Source of the DNA: Candidatus Bathyarchaeota archaeon
Lineage (GTDB): Archaea; Thermoproteota; Bathyarchaeia; TCS64
DNA length: 60,259 bases
Assembly: GCA_026014815.1 (NCBI GenBank)
Contig: JAOZHP010000047.1
Location: 1-60,259 of the forward strand
Direction: 5' to 3'
A program made the translations under genes and the position numbers. Each line of letters begins with the position of its first letter. Position 1 is the first letter of the stretch. The notes below the pieces were generated by a model. That model was given only the letters and a program-made list of their open reading frames with translations, was not told where the DNA came from and did no database searches. Shown piece after piece: positions 51,842 to 60,059 of the stretch.

Positions 51842-52459
51842 ATGTCTGCAACGTCAGGTATCAGGCCCACAAAGGGCTACCTCATGGAGACCAAGAGAAG
51901 AGTCCAGATTGTTGAAAGAGGAGCCGAGTTCCTTAAACTCAAACGGGATCAGCTCGCTAAAGAGTTAACCTCGTCTCTTGAAGTCCTTAAGGGTCGACGC
52001 ATTCTACTCCTTGATAACCTCAAGGAAGCGTATAACGCGTTGACTGCAGCCTACCTGAGCCTAGGACCCACAGAGGTCAAAAGCCAGACTCGTAGCATAA
52101 AGAAGACCCTCGACTTGGAGGTTCTACCTAGGAGTGTTATGGGAGTAGTATATCCGGATGTAAAAATCATCTCGACGCCAGAGATCGCAGCCGAGTTGGA
52201 TATAACTTTGGCTCATGCAGCTGAAAAGGTATACGAGATCATAGAGGAACTTATTCAGCTTGCAGAGTTTGAGGCACGCGTGGAACGGATCGCTGATGAG
52301 TTGGGTACCACAAACCGAAAGGTAAACGCCTTAGAAAACTATGTGATCCCAGATATGAAGCATGTCATCAAGTTCATCGAGGATAAACTCGACGAGGAAT
52401 CAATGGAGGAGCTGGTCAGAATAAAGCTAATCGGAGGTGTAAAGAAATCAGCAAGATGA
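51842..52459 (+). CDS. atpD: A-type ATP synthase subunit D (central stalk)
   Basis: 205 residues, helical. The N-terminus GIRPTKGYLMETKRRVQIVE and the C-terminal NRKVNALENYVIPDMKHVIK are the two conserved ends of subunit D, which form the antiparallel coiled coil inside the A3B3 head. It ends with a basic tail and overlaps the subunit C gene by four bases. Confidence 0.96.
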   Translation: MSATSGIRPTKGYLMETKRRVQIVERGAEFLKLKRDQLAKELTSSLEVLKGRRILLLDNLKEAYNALTAAYLSLGPTEVKSQTRSIKKTLDLEVLPRSVMGVVYPDVKIISTPEIAAELDITLAHAAEKVYEIIEELIQLAEFEARVERIADELGTTNRKVNALENYVIPDMKHVIKFIEDKLDEESMEELVRIKLIGGVKKSAR

Positions 52460-53481
52460 ATCTAGGACTCGGATACGTAGTTCTAAGGACCCACGCCCGC
52501 ATCGCTGACCTACTTACTAAGGAACAGATGAGGACCCTCGCAGAAGCCACCGATATCGATGACTTTCTAGTCAAGTTAGAGACGACTCCTTACGGGAAGG
52601 CTGAGGTTGAGGCTGATGAAAGATTGGCGCTCAACTTGGAAAAGATGTTCATCAAAAAATTCACTGAGCGCATCGAGGAGATTGTAAAGATCACACCCAC
52701 AAAGATGGGAAAGTTCCTTCACGCATACTTTGATTTTAGGTTTGAGGTACTTAACATTAAGCGGATCCTCCGAGGCAAATTTACAGACAGCAGCGTGGAG
52801 GAAATCTCCGAGTCACTGATACCCATTGAACCTTACATCGTTAAGAGCTACAATGAGATCGTTACTGCAGAGAACCTCAAAGAATCGGTGATGAAGCTCA
52901 AGGGAACCTCATACCAGAGCCTCATCGATAAACTTGACCTCTCCGAACAATACGACGCTCTCTGGCCGCTGGAGCTGGAACTCAACTACATATACGCCAG
53001 AAACATACTGAAGCTAACTGAGACTCTACCCCGTAGAGATCGTCACATCGTTAATAGCCTTGTCAAGTATGAAACCGATGTAGAGAACGTTCTTATCGCC
53101 ATCAAACGAAGAGGAAAAACCGACGTTGACCTCGACGAGATATTTCCAGTAACTTATGGCATAAGCAAGGAAGATCTCAGAAAGGTGATCGATGCGACAA
53201 ACCTAAACAAGGCCATCGACGAACTCCAGCCTCCATACAACGAAGTGCTTGCCCCTATCAAGACCGGTGATATTGCTCTTGTGAGGGCTATGCTCAGGAA
53301 AGGCAAGTATGAGGCAGCCACTAAAGCACGTGCGGGAGACCAGTTCGGGTTCAACGTGATACTTGCGTTTCTGGTCTACAGCGAGATCGAGAAGGACAAC
53401 CTTGTGGGCCTCGCGTGGGGAAAGGTACAGGGTCTCTCCAGCGAGGACCTGATGAAGTACATCGTCATCCCGTGGGACTAA
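52456..53481 (+). CDS. atpC: A-type ATP synthase subunit C (stalk cap)
   Basis: 341 residues, all-helical. LGLGYVVLRTHARIADLLTK at the N-terminus is followed by three similar helical lobes (YFDFRFEVLNIKRILRGKF in lobe one, LELNYIYARNILKLTETLPR in lobe two). It ends VQGLSSEDLMKYIVIPWD, the usual C-subunit terminus. It links the D/F stalk to the membrane ring. It is the last gene; the membrane subunits I and K that bind it are not in this cluster. Confidence 0.95.
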   Translation: MNLGLGYVVLRTHARIADLLTKEQMRTLAEATDIDDFLVKLETTPYGKAEVEADERLALNLEKMFIKKFTERIEEIVKITPTKMGKFLHAYFDFRFEVLNIKRILRGKFTDSSVEEISESLIPIEPYIVKSYNEIVTAENLKESVMKLKGTSYQSLIDKLDLSEQYDALWPLELELNYIYARNILKLTETLPRRDRHIVNSLVKYETDVENVLIAIKRRGKTDVDLDEIFPVTYGISKEDLRKVIDATNLNKAIDELQPPYNEVLAPIKTGDIALVRAMLRKGKYEAATKARAGDQFGFNVILAFLVYSEIEKDNLVGLAWGKVQGLSSEDLMKYIVIPWD

Positions 53482-53484
53482 CTC

Positions 53485-53493
53485 TTTTTTCTT
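53485..53493 (+). terminator. T-tract terminator of the A-ATPase operon
   Basis: Directly after the atpC stop the plus strand reads CTCTTTTTTCTTACCCC, a T6 tract with no clear hairpin, as expected for archaeal termination. Confidence 0.5.
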
Positions 53494-53857
53494 ACCCCTT
53501 TCTCAGTATCCAAAAAATCTTTGTTACATGTAACTAGTAATTTTCGGGTTGTGGACTGCGTTTTTGCATAGATTGGGTTTGAGTCGGGGCTGTTTTGTGG
53601 CTTATTTTCGTTGGAGGAGGCTGTTTCACGGTTTTCTGTGTTATCCCCCTCCCCCGTTAGAGGCTATTCTATTGTGGTGCAAGTTCTAAGTGACTTGGAA
53701 TTACGCGAAATTTTTTTCGCCTTGTACCATGTAGCAGGATACAAGAGCATTCCATAGGTGTCGCTTATAGGTTGCATAGGTTTTTGGTCATTTGTTTGAC
53801 CAGTGCCCGATGTACATGGGTTTAGTTTCTGGTGGTAGGTAAGGTAAATATCCCGCG
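53494..53857. other. Intergenic region with several foldable elements
   Basis: No coding frame is convincing. Visible elements are a GGAGG-rich tract near 53615-53625 facing a CCCCCTCCCCC tract near 53645-53655, a hairpin GCGAAA/TTTCGC with a T4 loop at 53705-53720, and an inverted repeat TGGTCA-N6-TGACCA at 53785-53802 upstream of the next gene. The last could be an operator. The middle could belong to a small RNA. No tRNA signature is present. Confidence 0.4.
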
Positions 53858-53878
53858 GTGAACGTGTTTTTCTTGGCG

Positions 53879-54238
53879 ATGGCTCAGACGTATCACTATG
53901 GCAGGTATTCTTGGTGGAGAGACGTTGACATCGATAAGCTCGCCAAAGAGCTCTCAGAGGACTACGAGGTGACTAGCTTCAAAACACCAGGCGAGTCCCA
54001 GTACGAGATCTCTATCTATATGAATACTCGACGAGAGATTTTAGTCAAATCTGACACCGTCGGCGTCTTCATTAGCCGCTTCAAGGCTCTGCTTTTCCAG
54101 AAAGAGACCAAGCCATTCACTAAAAAAGACCTCAAGCTAAGAAAGAAGATACTGGAGGTCTATAGACGTGATAGACCGTCGCCGTTCCCGTGGCTCTTTA
54201 GCGACGAGTCTCCATACACGGTAGCTGAGGAGCAATAA
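53879..54238 (+). CDS. Hypothetical protein, about 119 residues
   Basis: From ATG 53879 (a GTG at 53858 adds MNVFFLA) the protein begins MAQTYHYGRYSWWRDVDIDK. It continues with alternating strands and helices (YEVTSFKTPGESQYEISIYM, REILVKSDTVGVFISRF) and ends in a basic helical region and an acidic tail. The composition suggests a small soluble alpha/beta protein. I recognise no family. It is convergent with the small wHTH-like gene, with an 8-base gap containing the start of a T7 tract. Regulation may involve the inverted repeat at 53785. Confidence 0.65.
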   Translation: MAQTYHYGRYSWWRDVDIDKLAKELSEDYEVTSFKTPGESQYEISIYMNTRREILVKSDTVGVFISRFKALLFQKETKPFTKKDLKLRKKILEVYRRDRPSPFPWLFSDESPYTVAEEQ

Positions 54239-54246
54239 AGAAGGGA

Positions 54247-54447
54247 TTATTTTTTTCGTATGAACTTGAGCTTCCTGTCACGTCGTTTCGAGACTCTCTT
54301 GGAGTAGACCTCTATGAGGCCCTTCGCCAATAGGCCCTGTACAGCGCCCCTGTCTCGTGGAGGTATCTGCCTGCACATGACATCACCCTGTTGGACAAGG
54401 TTGTAGACTCGTTTCTCTGCCCCAGATAGTTTTAACTGAACAGACAC
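54247..54447 (-). CDS. Small winged-helix-like DNA-binding protein, 66 residues
   Basis: 66 residues: LSGAEKRVYNLVQQGDVMCR is a first helix and turn, QIPPRDRGAVQGLLAKGLIE a recognition-helix region, and VYSKRVSKRRDRKLKFIRKK a basic strand-and-wing end. The pattern (helix, DVM-x2-QIP, helix, GLI-E strand) resembles minimal winged-helix or MarR/Lrp-like halves used by archaeal regulators. Very basic C-terminus. Monocistronic on the minus strand. The target is unknown; a nucleic-acid-binding ribosome-associated role is an alternative. Confidence 0.68.
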   Translation of the reverse strand: MSVQLKLSGAEKRVYNLVQQGDVMCRQIPPRDRGAVQGLLAKGLIEVYSKRVSKRRDRKLKFIRKK

Positions 54448-54526
54448 AGCTAGAACACCATTGAATTATTGTCAGACGACTCTAAAAGGCGTTTCTAGAG
54501 AAATTGCCGGTAAAGCTCATTAAACA

Positions 54527-55750
54527 ATGAACCACAGAGGTATCATGGGTTTCTATAAGGACCTCGGGGTCACCCGGGTCATCAACTGCTTCGGCACCTA
54601 TACCCTCGTGGGAGGCCACGTGTTCTCAGATAAGGTCCGATCAGCAATGGACGAGGCCGACAGAAACTTCGCCTGGCTCTGGGAGCTAGAAGAGAAAGCA
54701 GGAAAAAGAATAACTGAGCTTACAGGCGCAGAGGCGGGGTTCGTCACACCAGGAGTCTTCGCAGCGTTATCAATGGGAGCCGCAGCGTGCATGGCTGGAA
54801 AAGACAGCGATAAAATGAGCAGGCTCTCCGACACCACAGAGATGAAGAACGAGTTCATCATCCAGAGAGCCCTCAGGGACTTCAAGTACGACCGCAGCAT
54901 GACAGTGGCGGGAGGAAAACTAGTGGAGGTGGGTGACAAGCATAAAGGCTGCACCGCGGAGGAGCTAGAGGCAGCCATCACAGAGAAGACAGCCGGTTTC
55001 CACTACATGGCTCACGGGTTCACAGGTGACTTCGCGTCAAGAGACTGTAACGTCGTGCCCTTCGAGAAAGTAGTTGAAATCGCTCACAGGCATGGCCTAC
55101 CGGTTATCGTTGACGCAGCGTTCCAGTGTTACCCCAAGGACGGATTCAAGCGATACATCTCAAAGGGCGCAGACCTTGTAGCGTATTCATGCAAATATTT
55201 TGGAGGCCCAAACACCGCGGGAATACTACTGGGTAAAAAAGACCTCGTGGACACCGTGGCTCTTCACAGCTTCGTAGGTCAGGAAGGGGGCCCGGGGGGA
55301 CAACTCTTACTGGAGGCCGAACCGGACAGGCTCCACGGAAGCGTCTTCAGGGGCTACAAGATGGACAGATCCAGCATCACCGGCGCCGTGGCGTCACTTG
55401 AGGAACACCTAGAACAAAACTACGAGGCAATATTCAGGGACGCGAGGGTGAAAGCAGCACGATTCACCGAGGAATGGGGCAGCCTCCCCGGAGTCAAGAC
55501 AAAGCTCTACGATATAGGCACTGTTCCAGAGGAACCTGGAAGGATATCGCTACACCTTATCCTGGACAGGAACCCCGATGAGGTAGACAAGATAGTAAAA
55601 ACTCTGATGAAGGGAGATCCGTCCATCTGGGCGTCGTCTGAGGGCAACCACCTTGTCATCAACATAACAAGCTTCAGAGGACTGATGCTCACCGAGGACA
55701 AGGACACCGACACCATCATAGAAAGGGTTCGAGAGGCAATAACAGGCTGA
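54527..55750 (+). CDS. SelA-like PLP-dependent enzyme (COG1921-type)
   Basis: 407 residues from ATG 54527 (ATG 54545, preceded by GAGGT, is an alternative giving MGFYKDLGVTRVIN). The fold-type I PLP core includes LTGAEAGFVTPGVFAALSMG, GLPVIVDAAFQCYPKDG, and the Schiff-base lysine in YSCKYFGGPNTAG (K223). It belongs with SelA/D-glucosaminate-6-phosphate ammonia-lyase-like proteins. Archaea make Sec-tRNA by SepSecS, so true selenocysteine synthase is unlikely, and ammonia-lyase or aldolase chemistry is more plausible. It is convergent with the DUF917 gene (4-base gap). Confidence 0.87.
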   Translation: MNHRGIMGFYKDLGVTRVINCFGTYTLVGGHVFSDKVRSAMDEADRNFAWLWELEEKAGKRITELTGAEAGFVTPGVFAALSMGAAACMAGKDSDKMSRLSDTTEMKNEFIIQRALRDFKYDRSMTVAGGKLVEVGDKHKGCTAEELEAAITEKTAGFHYMAHGFTGDFASRDCNVVPFEKVVEIAHRHGLPVIVDAAFQCYPKDGFKRYISKGADLVAYSCKYFGGPNTAGILLGKKDLVDTVALHSFVGQEGGPGGQLLLEAEPDRLHGSVFRGYKMDRSSITGAVASLEEHLEQNYEAIFRDARVKAARFTEEWGSLPGVKTKLYDIGTVPEEPGRISLHLILDRNPDEVDKIVKTLMKGDPSIWASSEGNHLVINITSFRGLMLTEDKDTDTIIERVREAITG

Positions 55751-55754
55751 CCTG

Positions 55755-56825
55755 TCAGGGCTTCAAGTACCCTGATAGGTGTTTCACCATCGGCTTCCCT
55801 AAGACAGCCTCTATCGGCGCATAGATCTCGGGGTACTTGTTTCCATCACCGACGGGGATCTTCTCCTTAGGCACGTTTACAAGGTATACTGTCTGGCCTT
55901 CCTCAAGCGCCGCGCTGGTCACAGGCGACCCATCCTTCTTGAAAGTTGTCATCAGGTCAGGGAATGTGGCTAATCGTTTGCCTTCTTTCTCTAGGGTCAT
56001 GTACTCGTTCACGTAGCTGAGCTCCCACTCATCGTCGCCCTCCCTGATAGTCATGATGCCTACATCGAAGCCCCCCTTTGCCTCGATGGTCAACTCAATG
56101 ATCTCACCTTTACAGATCTGCTTCCCACGAAGGAACTTGGTAGCAGCTTTGACCTTTGCGTCAGGTTTATCAGCCTTCATCCAAGTTTTCCCTAGCTCGA
56201 TAGCCATGCTTATGGCGCCGGGAGCCCCATGAGCCTTAGTGTAGCTCACAGGCACAGGGTCCCTCGCCATAGCTATTAGTGCCTTAGTGTCCCGTGCTTG
56301 CGCCCTGATGACATTGCTGGTGCTCTGGAGGCTGCCCCAAGCAATGACTTCTGATCCTTCGGTCACACCCGTCTTGACGCTCTTGTAGTCCAACCGGTGA
56401 AGCCCCATGCTACCCATCATGGCTGTGGGGTGAGCACGACCGTCACCGGGGGTATCTACCACTGGCAACCCGAGGGCCGCGGCGATGACCCAGCCACCGA
56501 AGCTGTTTTGGCCGCCGTTCTCAGCGGCTATGACTCCGTGAAACTCTACTCCAGCGTCTCTGAGCAGCTGAGCAGCCTTGATAAAGTGCATTGGTTTGGT
56601 GTCACCCGGCTCTGTTGGTGCGCCGAGCGCTGCACTGGTTATTACCTTCCACTCGGGGTCCGCCTCATCGGGTCCCCAGAGCTCCACTTTTCCTATCTGT
56701 AGAGCCAAGAAACCATCCCTTCGCCCGATCTCAGGCCAGCCTCCACCACCTCCACCAAGAATAGTTCCGCCGATGGCTAGTGCCTCGACATCCTCGAAAG
56801 TCATAACTCGTGGCATATCTACCAT
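55755..56825 (-). CDS. DUF917 family protein
   Basis: 356 residues. The N-terminal AIGGTILGGGGGGWPEIGR is the glycine-rich signature of DUF917, followed by GVIAAENGGQNSFGGWVIAA, LPVVDTPGDGRAHPTAMMGS and a beta-rich C-terminal half. In bacteria these proteins often accompany hydantoinase or amidohydrolase genes, but none is adjacent here. The partner facing it tail-to-tail is the SelA-like PLP enzyme. The biochemical role of the family is not settled. It sits 54 bases downstream of the POR operon on the same strand and could be read through from it. Confidence 0.88.
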   Translation of the reverse strand: MVDMPRVMTFEDVEALAIGGTILGGGGGGWPEIGRRDGFLALQIGKVELWGPDEADPEWKVITSAALGAPTEPGDTKPMHFIKAAQLLRDAGVEFHGVIAAENGGQNSFGGWVIAAALGLPVVDTPGDGRAHPTAMMGSMGLHRLDYKSVKTGVTEGSEVIAWGSLQSTSNVIRAQARDTKALIAMARDPVPVSYTKAHGAPGAISMAIELGKTWMKADKPDAKVKAATKFLRGKQICKGEIIELTIEAKGGFDVGIMTIREGDDEWELSYVNEYMTLEKEGKRLATFPDLMTTFKKDGSPVTSAALEEGQTVYLVNVPKEKIPVGDGNKYPEIYAPIEAVLGKPMVKHLSGYLKP

Positions 56826-56879
56826 AGATGAATGAGAGAAAGGAAGTTATAACAGGTTCCAGAAAAAAAGTGGAGGTTG

Positions 56880-58979
56880 TTAGTACCAAGGAAGTTTTCC
56901 GTCTTTCTCAAGACGCAGGTAACTGTCCCAGTCGTTGTTGATGTATCCCTGAATTATCTCCAGTTGTTCATCCGTTACATGACGGAACCTTCGCTGTGGA
57001 GCAAGGTATTCCTTCACCGGCTTTAGTTCTCGTGGCTTCACATTGATCTTGGGTACGCCGTGATCAATCTCCATTATCGGCCAAGCACCAGACTGGACTG
57101 CAAGCCTACCGATTTCAACTGTCTTAGCTGGATCAAAGTACCATCCAGTTGTACAGGGTTGATGCACGTGAAGGTAAGCTAAACCCTCACCAGCCCTTGT
57201 TACCTCGGCTGCCTTCTTGATCTTCCGCTTAAAATCAGGCAAGTAAGACAGGGAAGCCGTGGCGATGTATGGTATCCTGTGAGCCGCCATGATCATAAGC
57301 ATGTTCTTGCGGCGCTGAGGCTTTCCTTTCCACTCGCTACCCACCGGTGTTGTGCTGGTAGCACTGAACAACGGTGTGCTTCCGCTTCGCTGGATTCCTG
57401 TGTTCATGTATGCCTCGTTGTCGTAGCAGAGCCAGATGATGCTCTCACCTCTCTCAGCGGCGCCGCTGATGCTTTGGAGACCTATATCAACTGTGCCGCC
57501 GTCACCTGCGTAGCTGGTCACGTAGACCTTGTCTGCTTTTCCCTTCTTACGTAGGGCACGGTATACACCAGTCATGTACGCCGCGCCTGCAGCGAAGTTC
57601 CCCAGCACCCAAGGCACCTTGACGACGCCACCATAGTTTACACCACTACAGTTGGGAGGGTTGATGACAACCGTGTTCTCCCCAAGCGTATCTAAAAGCG
57701 TCCTCGCAATGATACTGGCTCCACAACCAGCGCAACCGTCGCTACCAGGATGCATGCAACTATCACCCTCGTACTCCACAGGCGGAGCCGCCGCTTGGAA
57801 CTCGTGAGCGACAAACTCGACCTCATTTATAAGTTTCCTGCCTTTATTCTTGAGAATTTTTTTACCCATCACGTACAAGTCGTCGATGGGTATATCCTCT
57901 CCTCCGAGTCCGGTAACGAAGTTTTGCACTGGCACCTTGATTTCAGTGTTGTAAAGGACGCCTTTGATGTCCTGAAACGCCATGCCGCCGCCAGTTCCAT
58001 GCATCATGACACGGTCCACAACGCCAATGCTCTCAACCTGCTCAGCTAGCTCTATAATCTCTTCATTGGGGAAAGGCCTCATAAACCGGAGTTTCAGTAG
58101 ACCTATCTTTTCGCCTTCACTTCTGAGCTTGTCCACTGCTCTCCTAGCCGCAGTTGTCATGCTCCCCATGGTCACTATTAGGCTATCAGCGTCCTCGCAT
58201 CGATACTTTTCCACCATTCCACCATAGCTGCGTCCAAAAACCTCGCCGTAGCTCTTGTCCACCTCAGCGATGACCTTTTTAGCGTCGTTCATCACATCCT
58301 CGTGGAGCTTTCTATAAGTTGTGTGAAGCGCAGGAGGTATCATGGCGCTTGGCCACGCTTTGCTTACAGTGGGATCGACCGGGTATGGAGCTTTGTAGGG
58401 GGGTAGCCAGTCGTCAACCATCTCTATCTCTGGGAGATAGACTCTTTCCTGGCTGTAACTAAGGTAGAACCCGTCGAGGCTCATCATTGTGGGAAGAAGC
58501 ACCCTGTAGTCCTCAGCGATCTTATAATTCATCAGAGTCATGTCTAGGCACTCTTGGTTGGTCTCCACGAAGTTGACGAGCCATCCCAGGTTCATCTCAG
58601 GCATAATGTCGCTGTAGTCGGGTCCTAAGCTCCAGTACCAGCCGAGCGTCCTGTTGGCGATAGCCATCACCAGAGGGGTACGGTAGTTTGTGGCCTGAGC
58701 CACCACCTCGTGCATGTATGCTAGACCCTGGCTGCAGGTGGCCGTGAATGTTCTAGCTCCTGTCATGGAGGCGCCCACAGCCATTGCCATGCAGCTGTGC
58801 TCTCCTTCGCTGTGAATATACTCGGCGTCAAGTTTCCCATCTGCCACAAAGTCGCTGATGTACTCGATGATAGTAGTCTGGGGGGTAATCGGGAAAACGG
58901 GTACAACCTCGACTCGTGCAAGGCGTACTCCATGAGCTACCGCCTTGTTACCCGGCATAACGTCAAATTCTTGTGTCAT
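56880..58979 (-). CDS. porAB: Pyruvate (2-oxoacid):ferredoxin oxidoreductase, fused alpha-beta subunit
   Basis: 699 residues joining two usual subunits. Residues 1 to about 395 are the alpha (PorA) part: VVPVFPITPQTTIIEYISDF, EGEHSCMAMAVGASMTGART, LGWYWSLGPDYSD. Residues about 405-690 are the beta (PorB) part: [4Fe-4S] ligands C416 and C419 in DGCAGCGASI, NPPNCSGVNYGG, and the thiamine-diphosphate motif from AGDGGT (near residue 493) to CYDNEAYMNTG. It decarboxylates a 2-oxoacid to acyl-CoA with reduced ferredoxin. Pyruvate is the likeliest substrate but is not proven. Separate A and B genes are the archaeal norm, so the fusion is notable. Starts at the last base of porD. Confidence 0.95.
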   Translation of the reverse strand: MTQEFDVMPGNKAVAHGVRLARVEVVPVFPITPQTTIIEYISDFVADGKLDAEYIHSEGEHSCMAMAVGASMTGARTFTATCSQGLAYMHEVVAQATNYRTPLVMAIANRTLGWYWSLGPDYSDIMPEMNLGWLVNFVETNQECLDMTLMNYKIAEDYRVLLPTMMSLDGFYLSYSQERVYLPEIEMVDDWLPPYKAPYPVDPTVSKAWPSAMIPPALHTTYRKLHEDVMNDAKKVIAEVDKSYGEVFGRSYGGMVEKYRCEDADSLIVTMGSMTTAARRAVDKLRSEGEKIGLLKLRFMRPFPNEEIIELAEQVESIGVVDRVMMHGTGGGMAFQDIKGVLYNTEIKVPVQNFVTGLGGEDIPIDDLYVMGKKILKNKGRKLINEVEFVAHEFQAAAPPVEYEGDSCMHPGSDGCAGCGASIIARTLLDTLGENTVVINPPNCSGVNYGGVVKVPWVLGNFAAGAAYMTGVYRALRKKGKADKVYVTSYAGDGGTVDIGLQSISGAAERGESIIWLCYDNEAYMNTGIQRSGSTPLFSATSTTPVGSEWKGKPQRRKNMLMIMAAHRIPYIATASLSYLPDFKRKIKKAAEVTRAGEGLAYLHVHQPCTTGWYFDPAKTVEIGRLAVQSGAWPIMEIDHGVPKINVKPRELKPVKEYLAPQRRFRHVTDEQLEIIQGYINNDWDSYLRLEKDGKLPWY

Positions 58980-59260
58980 TATGACTCATCCTCCTGTATC
59001 ATGGTGATTGCTTTCTGAGGACACTCGTTAGCGCAGATACCACATCCCTTACAGAACCTGTAATCGATCTTCGGCATTTTATCGTCTGTCTGGTTTATGG
59101 CTGCCTCAGGACAGTATGAGATACATAACCCGCAGGCAACACATTTCTCGTAATCTATCTCCGGTTTGTAAGCTCTCCAGTTGGCGACGTATTTGCCTCC
59201 TTTGACAGCTATGTCGTTGAGGGCAAGTCCCTTTATCAATGATTTATCTTGAACCATCAT
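58979..59260 (-). CDS. porD: 2-oxoacid:ferredoxin oxidoreductase delta subunit (ferredoxin)
   Basis: 93 residues with two complete [4Fe-4S] motifs: C-x2-C-x2-C-x3-C in EKCVACGLCISYCPEAAI and FCKGCGICANECPQKAI. Both clusters pass electrons from the TPP site to external ferredoxin. ANWRAYKPEIDYEKC before the first cluster is the typical PorD entry. It overlaps the gamma gene and the alpha-beta gene by one base each, so the three are translated together. Confidence 0.96.
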   Translation of the reverse strand: MMVQDKSLIKGLALNDIAVKGGKYVANWRAYKPEIDYEKCVACGLCISYCPEAAINQTDDKMPKIDYRFCKGCGICANECPQKAITMIQEDES

Positions 59261-59829
59261 TAATCCTCCAGATACTCCTTAACCTCAGCTTTGTCGTAGC
59301 CTAGCTGTGCTGCCTTCTTGTTGGGCTCAGCTAGCTTTTCTGGGAACCGTTTATCGATGGCTTTGAAAATACTCTCTATCTTCAACAACCCAGTTGTCTT
59401 AGCGAAGGCTCCCAGCATCACTGTGTTCGGGATAGGCCTCTTTATGACGTCGACTGCAATGTCTGTGGCATCTATGACACCAATCTTCCTCAATTTCTTC
59501 TTGAAGATTGCATTTGCCTCGTCGGGAGTTGCTGTTGTGTTAAAGACAATTATACCCTGATGTTTCAATCCCTGTGTTATATCCATAGTCTCAGGCATAA
59601 GCGGGTCAAGTACCAACAAGTACTCTGGATAATAGATCATGGATCGAGTTGCTTCGGACTCGTCACCTATCTGTGCGAACGCGAGAACAGGTGCACCCCT
59701 TCGAGCCGAACCGTACATTGGGAAGGCCCTGCAGAACTTATCCTCGTAACTAGCTGCAATTGCTATCAATTCACCGCAGGCGACCACGCCTTGACCGCCC
59801 ATGCCGTGAAGCCTAATTTCATCTACCAA
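59260..59829 (-). CDS. porG: 2-oxoacid:ferredoxin oxidoreductase gamma subunit
   Basis: About 189 residues from a TTG at 59829, with GAGGG eight bases upstream. The open frame extends to 60093, but the extra 88 residues are not family-like. LVDEIRLHGMGGQGVVACGE is the gamma N-terminus, then RAFPMYGSARRGAPVLAFAQ and KRPIPNTVMLGAFAKTTGLL. The gamma domain helps bind CoA. It is the first gene of the POR operon. The spacer to the right also carries the divergent aminotransferase promoter. Confidence 0.94.
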   Translation of the reverse strand: MVDEIRLHGMGGQGVVACGELIAIAASYEDKFCRAFPMYGSARRGAPVLAFAQIGDESEATRSMIYYPEYLLVLDPLMPETMDITQGLKHQGIIVFNTTATPDEANAIFKKKLRKIGVIDATDIAVDVIKRPIPNTVMLGAFAKTTGLLKIESIFKAIDKRFPEKLAEPNKKAAQLGYDKAEVKEYLED

Positions 59830-60059
59830 GTTAAATCCCTCGAAAAATCTTGGCCGATATGAACGGGGATAATCACCCTTGCTTGAGACGCCCAGTCCAT
59901 CTCGACTCTTATGACATTGAAAAATTAAGGTAATAACCTCTTCGGAAGGAGTGTATATACTGTAAATACAAAATAAAACATGACACAAAGATACCTTCAG
60001 TGTTTCAGATATTCCTTGATTACCTAAAACAGATATACTAAGAACTAGATTTCTTTCCA

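Noticed and set aside
54527-55750. True selenocysteine synthase (SelA)
   Set aside because: Archaea use SepSecS; the protein fits the broader SelA-like ammonia-lyase/aldolase group, so only the superfamily is claimed.
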